In this document: in pieces, positions 35,215 to 44,449 of the stretch
How positions within the stretch are numbered: the stretch's first letter is position 1
Layout of the letters: each line of letters begins with the position of its first letter
Origin: an uncultured Collinsella sp.
GTDB taxonomy: Bacteria; Actinomycetota; Coriobacteriia; Coriobacteriales; Coriobacteriaceae
Direction: 5' to 3'
Assembly (NCBI GenBank): GCA_959599915.1
Contig: CAUGJE010000009.1
Span: forward strand, 20,497-84,496
Length of the DNA: 64,000 nt
The notes under the pieces: generated by a model
Databases searched by the model: none
The model's input: only the letters and a program-made list of their open reading frames with translations
Told to the model about the DNA's origin: nothing
Translations under genes and position numbers: made by a program

Positions 35215-35335
35215 TAAGTGAGTAGACTATTTAGCAATAGCCAAGCACAACCCGCATAGCGAAAACTAAAACCGCAGGTAGAGCCCTTGCGCAAAAGCCA
35301 TGTGCTCGCGATATCGCAAAAAGTCTACTCACTTA
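35215..35335. repeat. 121-bp inverted-end element, copy A
   Basis: Perfect 14-bp inverted ends TAAGTGAGTAGACT (35215-35228) and AGTCTACTCACTTA (35322-35335), total 121 bp. The core AAAACCGCAGGTA lies near the middle (35268-35280), at the same offset as in the copies at 48270 and 49690. Copy A is the most diverged of the three. It lies between trmB and the Ski2-like helicase gene. Confidence 0.85.
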
Positions 35336-35459
35336 GCTGGCTACTGCACCAAACGGCTGGGCAGAACGCCCATTTCCTGCATTTTCTCGCGCGCTGGCAC
35401 CCCGCGCCGCCGCTACGCCATAATAGTTGGCGGACAATCGCGAGAGAAAGCAACCACAC

Positions 35460-38141
35460 ATGGCACAGACCACGACAGATACCGCCGCCAGCACCGTCTC
35501 GGGCGCCGGCGCCGCCAGCTCATTCTCGGGCGGCACGGGAACCGAGGCCGAGTTCGGCTCGCTCGGCGCGCTCTCCCCCACCTGGTGGGAGCCCGAAGAC
35601 GGCAGTGAGCCCGAACCGTGGCTCACGGCCGATCAGGCCTTCGAACGCTTCTTTGAATGGACGAGCGACCGCGGCATCGAGCTGTGGGATCACCAAGAAG
35701 AGGCCCTCATGGACCTGGCTGCCGGCGATCACGTCATTTTGGGCACACCGACCGGATCGGGCAAATCGCTCGTCGCGCTGGGCATGCTCTTTATGGGCAT
35801 GGCGCAGGGCAAGCGCTGCTATTACACGGCCCCCATCAAAGCCTTGGTCAGCGAAAAGTTCTTCGACCTGGTACAGGTGCTCGGCCGCGATAACGTCGGT
35901 ATGATCACCGGCGACACGCATATCAATACTAAAGCGCCCGTCATCTGCTGCACGGCAGAGATCCTTGCTAACGACGCACTGCGCGAGGGCGAAGATGCCG
36001 ATGTGGGCTGCGTCGCCATGGACGAGTTCCACTACTTTGCCGACCCCGATCGCGGTTGGGCCTGGCAGGTACCGCTGCTCACCCTGCCTCACACACAATT
36101 CATGCTCATGAGCGCCACGCTCGGCGATGTCACCGCGATCGCCGCCTCACTCGAGGAGCACACCGGCGCCGCGTGCGATCTGGTCGTCGATGCCCCACGC
36201 CCCGTGCCGCTGAGCTACGACTATGTGACGACCTCCCTCGAAGGCACGGTCGAGCTCGCGATGCGCCGCGGCGAAGCCCCGCTCTATATCGTGCACTTTA
36301 GCCAGGATGCCGCACTTGCGACGGCGCAGTCACTCGCCAACTTTGGTATTGCCAGCAAGGAGCAGCGCGAGGCCATCAAGGAGGCGGCCAAGGGCACGAG
36401 CTTCTCGACGGCCTTTGGCAAGATTCTTAAGCGCTTGCTCGGATGCGGCGTCGGCGTGCACCATGCTGGCATGTTGCCGCGCTATCGTCTGCTGGTCGAA
36501 CGCTTGGCACAACAGGGCCTGTTGCCCGTCATCTGCGGCACCGATACGCTCGGCGTCGGCATCAACGTGCCCATCCATACCGTGGTGCTCACCGCGCTCA
36601 CCAAGTTCGACGGCTACAAGATGCGTCGCCTGCGCGCCCGTGAGTTCCATCAGATTGCCGGTCGTGCCGGTCGCTCGGGCTTTGACACCGAGGGCATGGT
36701 GATTGCCGAGGCCCCGGAGCACGAGATCGAGAACGCCAAGCTCATGGCCAAGGCGGGTGACGACCCCAAGAAGCTCCGCAAGATTAAAAAGAAGAAGGCC
36801 CCCGAGGGCTTTGTCACCTGGAACAAGCAGACCTTTGAGCGCCTGATCGAGACGCAGCCCGAAACGCTCAAGCCGCGCCTGCGCATCACACACTCCATGG
36901 TGATTAGCGTGGTCGAGCAGGGCGGCGACGCCCGCGCCCGCGTACACGACCTTATCGAGACAAGCCTGCAAACGCCCGAGGAAAAGGCGAAGCTCGAGGT
37001 TCGTGCCGACGAGATCTTCGCCACGCTCATCGACTCCGGCGTCGTCGTGCGCACCGAGGTGCCGCCCGCACCCGACGCTCCGGCTGACGCCGCGCCGGAC
37101 ATCGACTACGCGTTGACGGTCGACTTGCCCGAGGACTTCGCGCTCGACCAGCCGCTCTCGCCGTTTTTGCTTGCCGCGCTGGAGCTGCTCGACCCCGAGA
37201 GTGAGACCTATACCATGGATCTGATCTCGATGGTCGAGGCTACACTCGAGGACCCCAAGCAGGTGCTGCGCGCACAGGAGCGCGCAGCGCGCGATCGCGC
37301 TATGGCCGAGATGAAGGCCGACGGCGTCGAGTACGAGGAGCGCTTGGAGCGCATCCAAGACGTCACGTACGAAAAGCCGCTCGAGGATTTGCTCGACGCC
37401 GCTTTTGACAAGTACTGCCAAGAAGTACCCTGGGCAAACGACTACCAGCTCTCTCCCAAGAGCGTCCTGCGCGATATGCTGGAAAGCGCGAGCGATTTTA
37501 AGGGCTACATTCAAAAGCTCGGCATCGCCCGCTCCGAGGGCATTTTGCTGCGCTACCTGGCAGAGGCCTACCGTTCGCTCGACCGCACCGTGCCCATCGA
37601 GAAGCGCGACGAGCGCCTGCGCGACATTATCTCGTGGCTGGGCTTTGTGGTGCGCTCGGTCGACTCGAGCTTGGTAGACGAGTGGGAGAACGCTGGCAAC
37701 CCGGCAGCCCTCGACGCCACGCCGCCGCAGGGCATCGACGAGGTCGTGGCGGACCGCCGCGGCTGCACGCTGTTGGTGCGCAACGCACTCTTCCGCCGCG
37801 TGACCCTTGCCGCCCGCGAGCACGTTCGCGACCTTGGCGAGCTCGACGACGACTGGGGCATGAGCGAGATCCGCTGGCAAAAAGCGCTCGACGCTTACCA
37901 CGAGCAGCATGAGGAGATCCTAACCGACGGAGATGCCCGCAGCTCGGCAATGTTTTCCATCGATGAGTCCGACGAGAAAACCGCGCACGTATGGCACGTG
38001 CACCAGATTTTTGCCGACGAGGATGGCGACCACGACTTTGGCATCATGGGCGATGTCGATCTGGACGCCACGCAAGACGGTGGCGAGGTCATCTTCAAGA
38101 ACTACCGCGTCGGTTTTATCGAGGATTTGCTCGAGGATTAG
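35460..38141 (+). CDS. Ski2-like DExH RNA helicase (DUF3516 type)
   Basis: An 893-residue superfamily 2 helicase. Motif I GTPTGSGKSLVALG (about 107-120), Ia YTAPIKALVSEKF, II VAMDEFHYFADPDRG (DEFH), III LMSATLGD, and in the second RecA domain GVGVHHAGMLPRYR, TDTLGVGINVP and QIAGRAGRSGFD. The C-terminal half (from about 460) is the actinobacterial DUF3516 extension found on Mtr4/Ski2-like helicases and implicated in RNA turnover. The N-terminal 40 residues are low-complexity. ATG at 35460 follows GAGAGAAAG; the earlier in-frame ATG is unlikely. Confidence 0.88.
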   Translation: MAQTTTDTAASTVSGAGAASSFSGGTGTEAEFGSLGALSPTWWEPEDGSEPEPWLTADQAFERFFEWTSDRGIELWDHQEEALMDLAAGDHVILGTPTGSGKSLVALGMLFMGMAQGKRCYYTAPIKALVSEKFFDLVQVLGRDNVGMITGDTHINTKAPVICCTAEILANDALREGEDADVGCVAMDEFHYFADPDRGWAWQVPLLTLPHTQFMLMSATLGDVTAIAASLEEHTGAACDLVVDAPRPVPLSYDYVTTSLEGTVELAMRRGEAPLYIVHFSQDAALATAQSLANFGIASKEQREAIKEAAKGTSFSTAFGKILKRLLGCGVGVHHAGMLPRYRLLVERLAQQGLLPVICGTDTLGVGINVPIHTVVLTALTKFDGYKMRRLRAREFHQIAGRAGRSGFDTEGMVIAEAPEHEIENAKLMAKAGDDPKKLRKIKKKKAPEGFVTWNKQTFERLIETQPETLKPRLRITHSMVISVVEQGGDARARVHDLIETSLQTPEEKAKLEVRADEIFATLIDSGVVVRTEVPPAPDAPADAAPDIDYALTVDLPEDFALDQPLSPFLLAALELLDPESETYTMDLISMVEATLEDPKQVLRAQERAARDRAMAEMKADGVEYEERLERIQDVTYEKPLEDLLDAAFDKYCQEVPWANDYQLSPKSVLRDMLESASDFKGYIQKLGIARSEGILLRYLAEAYRSLDRTVPIEKRDERLRDIISWLGFVVRSVDSSLVDEWENAGNPAALDATPPQGIDEVVADRRGCTLLVRNALFRRVTLAAREHVRDLGELDDDWGMSEIRWQKALDAYHEQHEEILTDGDARSSAMFSIDESDEKTAHVWHVHQIFADEDGDHDFGIMGDVDLDATQDGGEVIFKNYRVGFIEDLLED

Positions 38142-38164
38142 CCAAGCATATTGGGACGAAACGA

Positions 38165-38204
38165 AGCGGGGCTGTTGGCAACATCGCCAGCAGCCCCGCT
38201 TTTT
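38165..38204 (+). terminator. Terminator after the Ski2-like helicase
   Basis: AGCGGGGCTGTTGGC/GCCAGCAGCCCCGCT stem (one mismatch), 6-base loop, then TTTT. Confidence 0.9.
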
Positions 38205-38220
38205 CACTATCCGCTATGCC

Positions 38221-39978
38221 TTACTCGGCATCCTCGACCTCATACGAATCCGCCTCGGCTGGCTCCTCGTTTGTCTCTGGCGCAGCCTCGCGCGCCTCGT
38301 CAAACGCTGCCTTCATGGTCTTGTTGCCCCATGTGAGCTTGCGAATGGTAAGCTCATCGGCCTTGTTGTGGGCCAAGCGTAGGTTCTCGGTGCTGCGGCG
38401 CAAGTCGTCCTTGGTCTTCTCGAGCTGCTTAATGGCGGCATCGATCTCCTTGATTGCCGACTCGAATTGCTTGCTCGCCAGGTTGTAGTTGCGCGAGAAG
38501 CCATCCTTGAACTTCTCCATCTTGGCTTCGAAGTTCGTGACATCGATATTCTGCTGTTTGTACTCCGCCAGTTCCTGCTTATAGCGAAGCGAACCCATAG
38601 CGGCGTTGCGAAGGAGCGTAATCATGGGGATGAAGAACTGCGGGCGGATCACGTACATCTTCTCATAGCGGTAACTCACGTCGACGATACCCGCGTTATA
38701 GAGGTCACTCTCGGGCTCCAGCAGGGTGCAGAGCACCGCATACTCGCAGCCTTTCTGGCGGCGATCGTGATCGAGTTTCTTAAAGAAATCCTCGTTCTTG
38801 TGTTTGGTCGCGGTCTCGTCGTTCTCGTTTTTCATCTCGAACATGATCGAAATGATCTCGTTGCCGCTCGCGTCGCACTCGCGGAAGATAAAGTCGCCCT
38901 TGGTGCCCTCGGACGCATCGTTATCTTTCTCGAAGTACGCGTTGGGAAACGCCGTCATGCGCAGACGATTAAACTCGGTCTCGCAGTGCTGCTCGAGCGA
39001 CTCGCCCACCATCTTGGTGGACAGGCGGACCTTCATGTCCTTAAGGCGCTCAATCTCTTCATCCTTGTAGCGAATCAGTTCCTCGTTCGCGCGCTTGGTC
39101 TGCGCAAGTTCGAGCTCGTGTGCCGCCTTGGCCTGCTCCTCGCGTGAATCGCGCACCGCCAGCTCACTCGTGAGCTTGGCGCGGGCCTCGTCACGCTCAC
39201 GCTCCGCCGCGGCGACCGCCTCCGATAGGTTCATCTTGGCCGTCAGTTCCTGTTCGCGCAGCTGAGCACGCAGACCCTCGGCCTCCTGCTCGGACTGAGC
39301 CTTTGCGACGGAAAACTTCTCCTGAACCTTCGCGCGATAGTCAGCAAGCGTACGTTCGGCCTCGCTGCGAGCGGCCTCGAGCTCACGCTGCGATTCGGCC
39401 GCAGCAGCAGCAAGCGCCATCTCCTGGGCCTTGTCCGCCGCGGCGAGCCTGGCTTGCAGCTCGGCAATCTGGGCATCACGTGCGGACAGGTCGTTTTGAG
39501 CAGCATTGCGTGCCGCTGCCTCGGCAAGCTTGGCTTCATCATCTTTGCGCCCCAACTGCGCACGCAGGTTGTCGATCTCGCGCTGCAGTTCGGCATTCTC
39601 CTTTTGAGCATCGGCGCGGGCCTCAACCGCCGCGCGCTGGCTTGCACTCTCGCGCTCTGCAGTAGCGCCTTCGAGCTTGGCGCGCAGCTCGGCAAGCTCG
39701 GCATCGCGCTTGGCGACTTCTTGCGCCAGCTGTTGAGCCGCAGCGTTCTTCTGCTCTACGAGCTCAGCGTCGCGCTGAGACTCTGCCTTTTGCAAGGCAG
39801 CCGTCGAACGCGAACGCTCAAGCTCCAGCGCCTGCTCGCCCTCGCGCTGGACCGCCTTCACACGCTCATCAAGATCGCGCGAGAACTCGGCATCGCGCAC
39901 CTGTTTGACGATATCTGCATAGCCGGACGCATCGCCCTTAAACACTTCGCCGCAATGCGGGCACTTGATCTCGTTCAT
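38221..39978 (-). CDS. DUF2130 domain protein with long coiled coil
   Basis: A 585-residue cytosolic protein. It starts MNEIKCPHCGEVFKGD, a CxxC half-site, followed by a Glu/Ala/Arg-rich coiled coil of about 280 residues and a C-terminal DUF2130 region (about 330-500: MVGESLEQHCETEFNRLRMTAFPNAYFEKDND, GDFIFRECD, MFEMKNE, HDRRQKGCEYAVLCTLLE). The E-x-K and D within FEMKNEND hint at a nuclease-like fold, but no enzyme activity is established. It is a single gene followed by a terminator-free gap. Confidence 0.85.
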   Translation of the reverse strand: MNEIKCPHCGEVFKGDASGYADIVKQVRDAEFSRDLDERVKAVQREGEQALELERSRSTAALQKAESQRDAELVEQKNAAAQQLAQEVAKRDAELAELRAKLEGATAERESASQRAAVEARADAQKENAELQREIDNLRAQLGRKDDEAKLAEAAARNAAQNDLSARDAQIAELQARLAAADKAQEMALAAAAAESQRELEAARSEAERTLADYRAKVQEKFSVAKAQSEQEAEGLRAQLREQELTAKMNLSEAVAAAERERDEARAKLTSELAVRDSREEQAKAAHELELAQTKRANEELIRYKDEEIERLKDMKVRLSTKMVGESLEQHCETEFNRLRMTAFPNAYFEKDNDASEGTKGDFIFRECDASGNEIISIMFEMKNENDETATKHKNEDFFKKLDHDRRQKGCEYAVLCTLLEPESDLYNAGIVDVSYRYEKMYVIRPQFFIPMITLLRNAAMGSLRYKQELAEYKQQNIDVTNFEAKMEKFKDGFSRNYNLASKQFESAIKEIDAAIKQLEKTKDDLRRSTENLRLAHNKADELTIRKLTWGNKTMKAAFDEAREAAPETNEEPAEADSYEVEDAE

Positions 39979-40036
39979 GGCAGCTCCTCGATGGACGCAA
40001 ATTTCAACCGCCTACACTCTACCGCGCCGCACGGAC

Positions 40037-40069
40037 AAAAAAGACGCCGCCGCCATAATGGCAACGGCG
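40037..40069 (-). terminator. Terminator after the chbG/PTS genes
   Basis: On the minus strand GCCGTTGCC-ATTAT-GGCGGCGGC forms a stem (two G-U type pairs), followed by GTCTTTTTT (forward AAAAAA at 40037-40042). Confidence 0.8.
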
Positions 40070-40076
40070 CCAGAAC

Positions 40077-40107
40077 CACCACAAAGGCGACTGTCCCCTT
40101 TGTGGTG
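40077..40107. repeat. Palindrome with GGGGACAGTC stem, REP-like
   Basis: CACCACAAAGG (40077-40087) and CCTTTGTGGTG (40097-40107) are perfect 11-bp arms around a 9-base centre that includes GACTGTCC. Located just downstream of chbG; it resembles other GGGAC hairpins in the window. Confidence 0.6.
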
Positions 40108-40117
40108 ACTTGGGTCC

Positions 40118-40882
40118 TTACAGGTCGCGGTAGTCGATCAGGCGAAGATCAGGTTGAGACTCAAGCCAAGTGCGAAGCTCGGGGTCGATCAGCGCATCGA
40201 CTTCCTTGGTGCGGTCGGTCGTGAGCGAGCTGTTCTCCAGGATAAAACGATCGAGATAGCCCGGATGGCACACAAAGACGACCGTCTCGCCGTCCACCAT
40301 CTCGCGAACCGTCTGCATGATTGCCTCTTTGGGCTCGTAGCCCGGCTCCATCGAGCGCATCACCATGCGCAGATCAGTATCTCCGCAATGCACCACAGCC
40401 GCGGGGTCGAAGCTCGCCTTTTGCTCCTTAAGGCCCAGCTCCTGAGCAACCGCCGAGATCGCTCGGTTAAGGTTTTTGCTCATGACGGCATGGGCCTCAA
40501 AGTAATCGGGCTCGCGGCCCACGATCTCGACAAAGCGGTCATGCTGCGCGCGGATCTCGATGCAGGCCTCGTCGAAGTCTATCAACTCCTCGCCGCGCTT
40601 AAAATGATCGCGGAAGGTACGGCTGCTATGGAACTCGCCGTTCTCGTTGAGCATGCTCGGAATGAGCGCCGGGTCGGCACACGGCTTGCCCAGGCACACG
40701 TTGGTGTGCTGACCCACCGCAATGCCGACATCCGCCACGAGCGACCAGCCACGCTCGGCCTCGGGCATATTGGGCATAAGTCCCGCCGAGCGCACCAGGC
40801 CCTCATTGATACTGCGGGCAATCCCCAGGTTAACGGCATACGAATAACCGATATCGTCGGCACGAATGAGCAATTGCTTCAT
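40118..40882 (-). CDS. ChbG/YdjC-like carbohydrate deacetylase
   Basis: A 254-residue enzyme. The N-terminal LLIRADDIGYSYAVNLGIARSINEG and a later VGQHTNVCLGKP are typical of YdjC/ChbG, metal-dependent deacetylases that remove an acetyl group from chito-oligosaccharide phosphates; DD and the His residues bind the metal. It is encoded downstream of a PTS IIBC gene in the same direction, so it probably processes the phosphorylated sugar that PTS brings in. ATG 40882 follows GATGGGGGT; a second in-frame ATG four codons upstream is less well spaced. Confidence 0.85.
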   Translation of the reverse strand: MKQLLIRADDIGYSYAVNLGIARSINEGLVRSAGLMPNMPEAERGWSLVADVGIAVGQHTNVCLGKPCADPALIPSMLNENGEFHSSRTFRDHFKRGEELIDFDEACIEIRAQHDRFVEIVGREPDYFEAHAVMSKNLNRAISAVAQELGLKEQKASFDPAAVVHCGDTDLRMVMRSMEPGYEPKEAIMQTVREMVDGETVVFVCHPGYLDRFILENSSLTTDRTKEVDALIDPELRTWLESQPDLRLIDYRDL

Positions 40883-40903
40883 ATTGACCCCCATCTACGG
40901 AAA

Positions 40904-40932
40904 GGGACACTTGAAGCGCAGCCAAGTGCCCC
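40904..40932. repeat. Near-perfect palindrome between PTS and chbG genes
   Basis: GGGACACTTG (40904-40913) and CAAGTGCCCC (40923-40932) pair with one mismatch over a 9-base centre. It could also act as an mRNA stabiliser between the two co-directional genes. Confidence 0.5.
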
Positions 40933-40959
40933 AGATAATTGTCCTACCGAACGGATGCT

Positions 40960-42408
40960 TTAGGCTTTGGCGGCAGCAGCGTCTTCGTCGAGCTGCTCCT
41001 TGGTAAAGCCAAAGAAGTAGGCGATGGCAGCGGCGGCAACAAATGCAGTGCCCGATGCAACGCAGCCCCATACGAGATTAGCAGTTCCGCCTGCAACATA
41101 ACCTGTAATACCAAGGATATTAGTTGCGCCCAAAACATACGTGGTCACATTAGTGAGAGCCGCGATCAGGCCGCCGATAGCGCCGCCCGCGACCATGGCA
41201 CCCAGGCAGCGAGTATACTTAAAGCCGCAGCCATACAGCGCGGGCTCCGTCACGCCACCGACAATGCCGGAGAGCGAGAAACCAAGCATAGCGCCCTTTT
41301 CGTCGACCTCCTTAAGGCGCAGGAAGGCACCGAAGGCCATGCCCCACGTGGCGAACTGAGCGATAGCACCCGCGACCATAACGCAGGAGTCAGACCCTGA
41401 GGTGAGCACCTGCACAATGCCGAGGGCAATCAGAACCTGGTGCATACCGGTCATAACCAGGAACTCCCAAAGCGCAGCAATGGCGACGAGGGAGAGGATC
41501 GTGACGATGCCGCCAGCGTTTCCGAGGCCGAACATAAAGTTGCCGACCAGGTCGCCCAGAATGGAACCAATCGGAGCTAGGGCGCACAGGGAAACGGGGG
41601 TCATCACAGCCATGGTGCACACGGGCACAAACACCGTGGAGAGCATGTCGGGGATGATCTTCTTCATGAACTTCTCGACGACCATCAGCACCGGCATAGA
41701 CAGCAGCATGGGGAGCACGGTCGCAGAATAGTTGTTCAGCTGAGCCGGGAGCGCGCCGTAAACCATCGTGGTCGTAGCACCCGAATCCGCCGCAGCGTTG
41801 ACCAGCGTCATGAACTCAGGGGCAATGAGCACGCCGCCGAGCATCATGCCGAGCGGCTGGCTGCAGCCGAGCTGCTTTGCGGCAGCCCAACCCAGATAAA
41901 CAGGGAGGAAATAATAGCCTGCGTTGTAAATCCAGTTGTAGAAGAAGTTGTAGATGTCGGAATCAGCAGACCAGATACCGAGCATGCCGTCGCCGCAAAG
42001 TACGGCAAGTGTGCGGAACATGGCGGCGCCCATGATAATGGGGATCGTCATGCACATTGTCTTGGACAGGTAGTTAAGGGCCTTCTTGCCCGCAGTCTTG
42101 ACCGTCAGTGGCTCCTTGATGCCGTCATCGAGGTTCTCGTCAATGGAGCCTTCGCCCTTGACGCCCAGCGCAATGGCGGCGTCATAGACCTTCGGCACGT
42201 TCTGGCCAATGATGACCTGATACTGGCCGCCAGACCACTGTGCACCCAGCACGCCCTTGATCTTCTTTACTTCATCGTCATTGGGAATGGACTGATCCTT
42301 GAGGTTCAGACGCAGGCGGGTCATGCAGTGCGTCGCGTTCGTCACATTGGAGGCGCCGCCGACGGCAGCAAGCACGTCCTCGGCAATCTTCTTGTTATCG
42401 ACAGCCAT
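40960..42408 (-). CDS. PTS sugar transporter EIIBC, glucoside family
   Basis: A 482-residue membrane protein. The N-terminal IIB domain (about 1-90) has the phosphorylated Cys motif NATHCMTRLRLNLKD; the IIC domain (about 105-470) has about ten segments, with GGVTEPALYGCGFKYTR typical of the Glc/Bgl family of IIC proteins. No IIA domain is fused, so IIA must come from elsewhere. The gene stands between a BglG-type antiterminator gene and a ChbG-like deacetylase, suggesting an N-acetylated disaccharide or beta-glucoside. Start MAVDNKKIAEDVL with AAGGGA upstream. Confidence 0.92.
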   Translation of the reverse strand: MAVDNKKIAEDVLAAVGGASNVTNATHCMTRLRLNLKDQSIPNDDEVKKIKGVLGAQWSGGQYQVIIGQNVPKVYDAAIALGVKGEGSIDENLDDGIKEPLTVKTAGKKALNYLSKTMCMTIPIIMGAAMFRTLAVLCGDGMLGIWSADSDIYNFFYNWIYNAGYYFLPVYLGWAAAKQLGCSQPLGMMLGGVLIAPEFMTLVNAAADSGATTTMVYGALPAQLNNYSATVLPMLLSMPVLMVVEKFMKKIIPDMLSTVFVPVCTMAVMTPVSLCALAPIGSILGDLVGNFMFGLGNAGGIVTILSLVAIAALWEFLVMTGMHQVLIALGIVQVLTSGSDSCVMVAGAIAQFATWGMAFGAFLRLKEVDEKGAMLGFSLSGIVGGVTEPALYGCGFKYTRCLGAMVAGGAIGGLIAALTNVTTYVLGATNILGITGYVAGGTANLVWGCVASGTAFVAAAAIAYFFGFTKEQLDEDAAAAKA

Positions 42409-42747
42409 GTCGAATCCCTTCTCTTCCAACTAAAGGCCGTGGGACTTCACGGCACCAAGACGCACAATTCCGCTCGCGCCTGCGCAGCGCGCGACATCAG
42501 TTGGCAAGAGATTGATTTGCATGTGATTCCCGGGTGGATCGACATGAAAAAGCCCCGCGCACAACCGACAGAGACCCAATTATGGCCTCGGCAGAATCGG
42601 TAGTGCCTCTCGGAGCTGCGCCGTGAGTAACACCCAAAACACGGCGAGTATATGCGGCAGATGCGTTCGTTGCGGCTCAGATTACCGACGAACGGTAGCA
42701 AACGACCAGCGAACGGTCGCCATGACGGAAAGGAAATACCAGAGAGC
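42409..42747 (-). promoter_or_regulatory. Long leader of the PTS gene
   Basis: A 339-base stretch without a convincing gene between the BglG-type gene and the PTS gene. It holds the RAT-like site above, a T-rich stretch (GGGGCTTTTTC, minus strand, about 42551-42561) and the PTS ribosome binding site. ORFs on either strand here look like chance. Confidence 0.5.
42599..42635 (-). promoter_or_regulatory. Possible ribonucleic antiterminator (RAT) site
   Basis: In the leader between the antiterminator and PTS genes, the minus strand reads GGGTGTTACT ... AGGCACTACC over 37 bases. This resembles the two halves of RAT sites (GGxTTGTTACTG ... CAGGCAxxACC) that bind BglG/LicT-type proteins. The loop is longer than usual. 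No clear overlapping terminator was found; a T-run follows GCGCGGGGC about 40 bases downstream. Confidence 0.5.
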
Positions 42748-43584
42748 CTATTTATCCGAGTGGACAGAAGCCACGCGATTCACATGCATGATCAGATAGA
42801 CGAGCTCCTCTTGGGCCAATGGCTCGCCAAAGGTCTCTTGAATCAGATCGTCGACACGGTGAGCGCAACGCGATGCCGCCGGATACTGCTCCACGAGCAC
42901 GTCGTAAAGACCGGAGTTCTCGGTATCGATCGGCTCTTTCTTTGCCACGCGGTCGAGCAGATAGCGCACATGAGTGGCAAAGCGGGCAAAGGCGAACGAC
43001 GAGCGATCGACCGTCACACCCAACTCTTCTTGAATAATCGCGACCGTCATATCGAGCAGTCGCTCCTCGTGCTGCTCGGCAAGCACGCGCCGCTCGCTCG
43101 GCTTAACCGATGCGTTGACAATCGACATGGCAATGCCCGCGGCCTCGCTTCGGGACATGCGCACATGAAAGCTCTTCTGGATACCGCGAACAGCCAGCTC
43201 GCCCAAGCGGTATTCGATGGGATGCAGCTGCTCAAGATCGCGCTCAAGCGGCAACGACACCACCATGTGTTCGCGGGCACGCTTAATGGCAAACTGAATA
43301 TGGTCTGCCAATGTAATGGGAAGGTTAGGACTCAATTCGTACGAAAGCTGTCCGGTCGCGATATCGGCCAGCTGAGCAGAAAACTCCAGCACCTCGGGAT
43401 CGACCTCATCGATAAACGCCAGGTACTTTGAATCAATGCCGTAAAAGGTACGCGTGATGACATCCAGGTCGACCTCATGCGGCATATCGCCAAAGCCGAT
43501 ACCACGACCCAGCGCGATAAGCTGACGCCCCGCGCCGTCTTCGCAGATGGCAGCGTTATGGTTAATGCGCTGGATAGCCCTCAT
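42748..43584 (-). CDS. BglG/LicT-type transcription antiterminator
   Basis: A 278-residue protein: N-terminal co-antiterminator RNA-binding domain (about 1-60, MRAIQRINHNAAICED, LGRGIGFG), then two PTS regulation domains (PRD1 about 65-170 and PRD2 about 175-278) with His-containing segments suited to phosphorylation (IEYRLGELAV, IMHVNRV). It would bind RAT RNA and allow read-through into the downstream PTS gene when the sugar is present. Start MRAIQRIN (43584) fits the domain; upstream residues are not conserved. Confidence 0.9.
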   Translation of the reverse strand: MRAIQRINHNAAICEDGAGRQLIALGRGIGFGDMPHEVDLDVITRTFYGIDSKYLAFIDEVDPEVLEFSAQLADIATGQLSYELSPNLPITLADHIQFAIKRAREHMVVSLPLERDLEQLHPIEYRLGELAVRGIQKSFHVRMSRSEAAGIAMSIVNASVKPSERRVLAEQHEERLLDMTVAIIQEELGVTVDRSSFAFARFATHVRYLLDRVAKKEPIDTENSGLYDVLVEQYPAASRCAHRVDDLIQETFGEPLAQEELVYLIMHVNRVASVHSDK

Positions 43585-43605
43585 GGATTCATCGCTCCTA
43601 CTGAA

Positions 43606-43636
43606 ACGCGCCGCACAGACCATCCGCGCGGCGCGT
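43606..43636 (-). terminator. Hairpin after the phosphoesterase gene
   Basis: ACGCGCCGC/GCGGCGCGT stem (9 bp) between the metallophosphoesterase and the antiterminator gene. On the minus strand it is followed by TTTCAG, so termination is not certain. Confidence 0.55.
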
Positions 43637-43657
43637 TCATTCTACCTGCACTTACAG

Positions 43658-44203
43658 CTACAGTCCAAAGAAGCCTAGGATTTGGTCACGGCTTACGGGC
43701 TTGTACTCGTTGGCATCGAGGCCGACATCATAGCGAAAGATGGGGCGCTCGCGATCGCGGTTGCGCGCGTTGGTGCGGTCTCCCCTGCTGTGGATATGCC
43801 CGTGCAACATGATGGCGCCACGCGCCTTGCCGTTCCAGCTGAGCATGGGGTAATGGCTCATTACCAGGCGATGGCCCTTAGCGTAACCGGGGGCGACCTC
43901 CAGATAATCGCGCACCTCATCCCAAATGTGCGGCGCGTCTGGATCTTCCCAGTCGCCGTCATGGTTACCGCAGATGAGCGTTACGTTCTGACATTCGATG
44001 CGCTCGCGCAGGCGCACCGCCTCCACCATGGGCAATCGATACGTAAAGTCTCCCAGGACATAAAGGCGGTCGTCCACAGCCACGCACTCGTTGATGGCAT
44101 CGATGACACGGCGGTTCATCTCCTCGACCGAGTCAAACGGTCGATCCATGTCGTGCAGGATATTCGTATCGCCCAGGTGCAGGTCGGCGGTAAACCACAT
44201 CAT
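43658..44203 (-). CDS. Metallophosphoesterase
   Basis: A 181-residue calcineurin-like phosphoesterase: WFTADLHLGD (first metal ligands D-x-H), LYVLGDFTYR (GD), LICGNHDGDW (GNHD) and the C-terminal HYPMLSWNGKARGAIMLHGHIHSRG (HGHIH). All metal-binding motifs are intact. Substrate unknown; families of this size act on nucleotides or phosphoproteins. ATG 44203 is 9 bases after GAGGA and gives the conventional start; an earlier ATG at 44218 lacks a ribosome binding site. Confidence 0.9.
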   Translation of the reverse strand: MMWFTADLHLGDTNILHDMDRPFDSVEEMNRRVIDAINECVAVDDRLYVLGDFTYRLPMVEAVRLRERIECQNVTLICGNHDGDWEDPDAPHIWDEVRDYLEVAPGYAKGHRLVMSHYPMLSWNGKARGAIMLHGHIHSRGDRTNARNRDRERPIFRYDVGLDANEYKPVSRDQILGFFGL

Positions 44204-44269
44204 CGTCTCTGTCCTCATTTCGCAACGCGTATAAGACCTGTCTAGTATACAGACGCAGCGATGCGACAA

Positions 44270-44449
44270 TTACCCAAAGAGCCCACCGAACAGACCTCGG
44301 CGGCGCTTGTCCTTTTTATTCGAACCTTTACCCCGGGCGTTCTTATCCTTTTGCTTTTTGCGGTCCTGCTCCAACTCATCGTCATCGAGCAGCGAATCCC
44401 ACTCAAACGGATCGTCTACCAGATTGAACAGGTCATCGTCATCAAACAT
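44270..44449 (-). CDS. Small acidic-basic protein of unknown function
   Basis: A 59-residue protein with an acidic N-terminal half (FDDDDLFNLVDDPFEWD), a Lys/Arg-rich stretch and a C-terminal GLFGGLFG repeat. GGAGG is 5 bases before the ATG at 44449. I recognise no family. It lies upstream of the phosphoesterase in the same direction and may be co-transcribed; that is positional only. Confidence 0.6.
   Translation of the reverse strand: MFDDDDLFNLVDDPFEWDSLLDDDELEQDRKKQKDKNARGKGSNKKDKRRRGLFGGLFG

Noticed and set aside
35215..35335. Intrinsic terminator for trmB
   Set aside because: The inverted ends are over 90 bases apart with a conserved core, no G/C-rich short stem and no single T-run; two further copies elsewhere show it is a repeat family.
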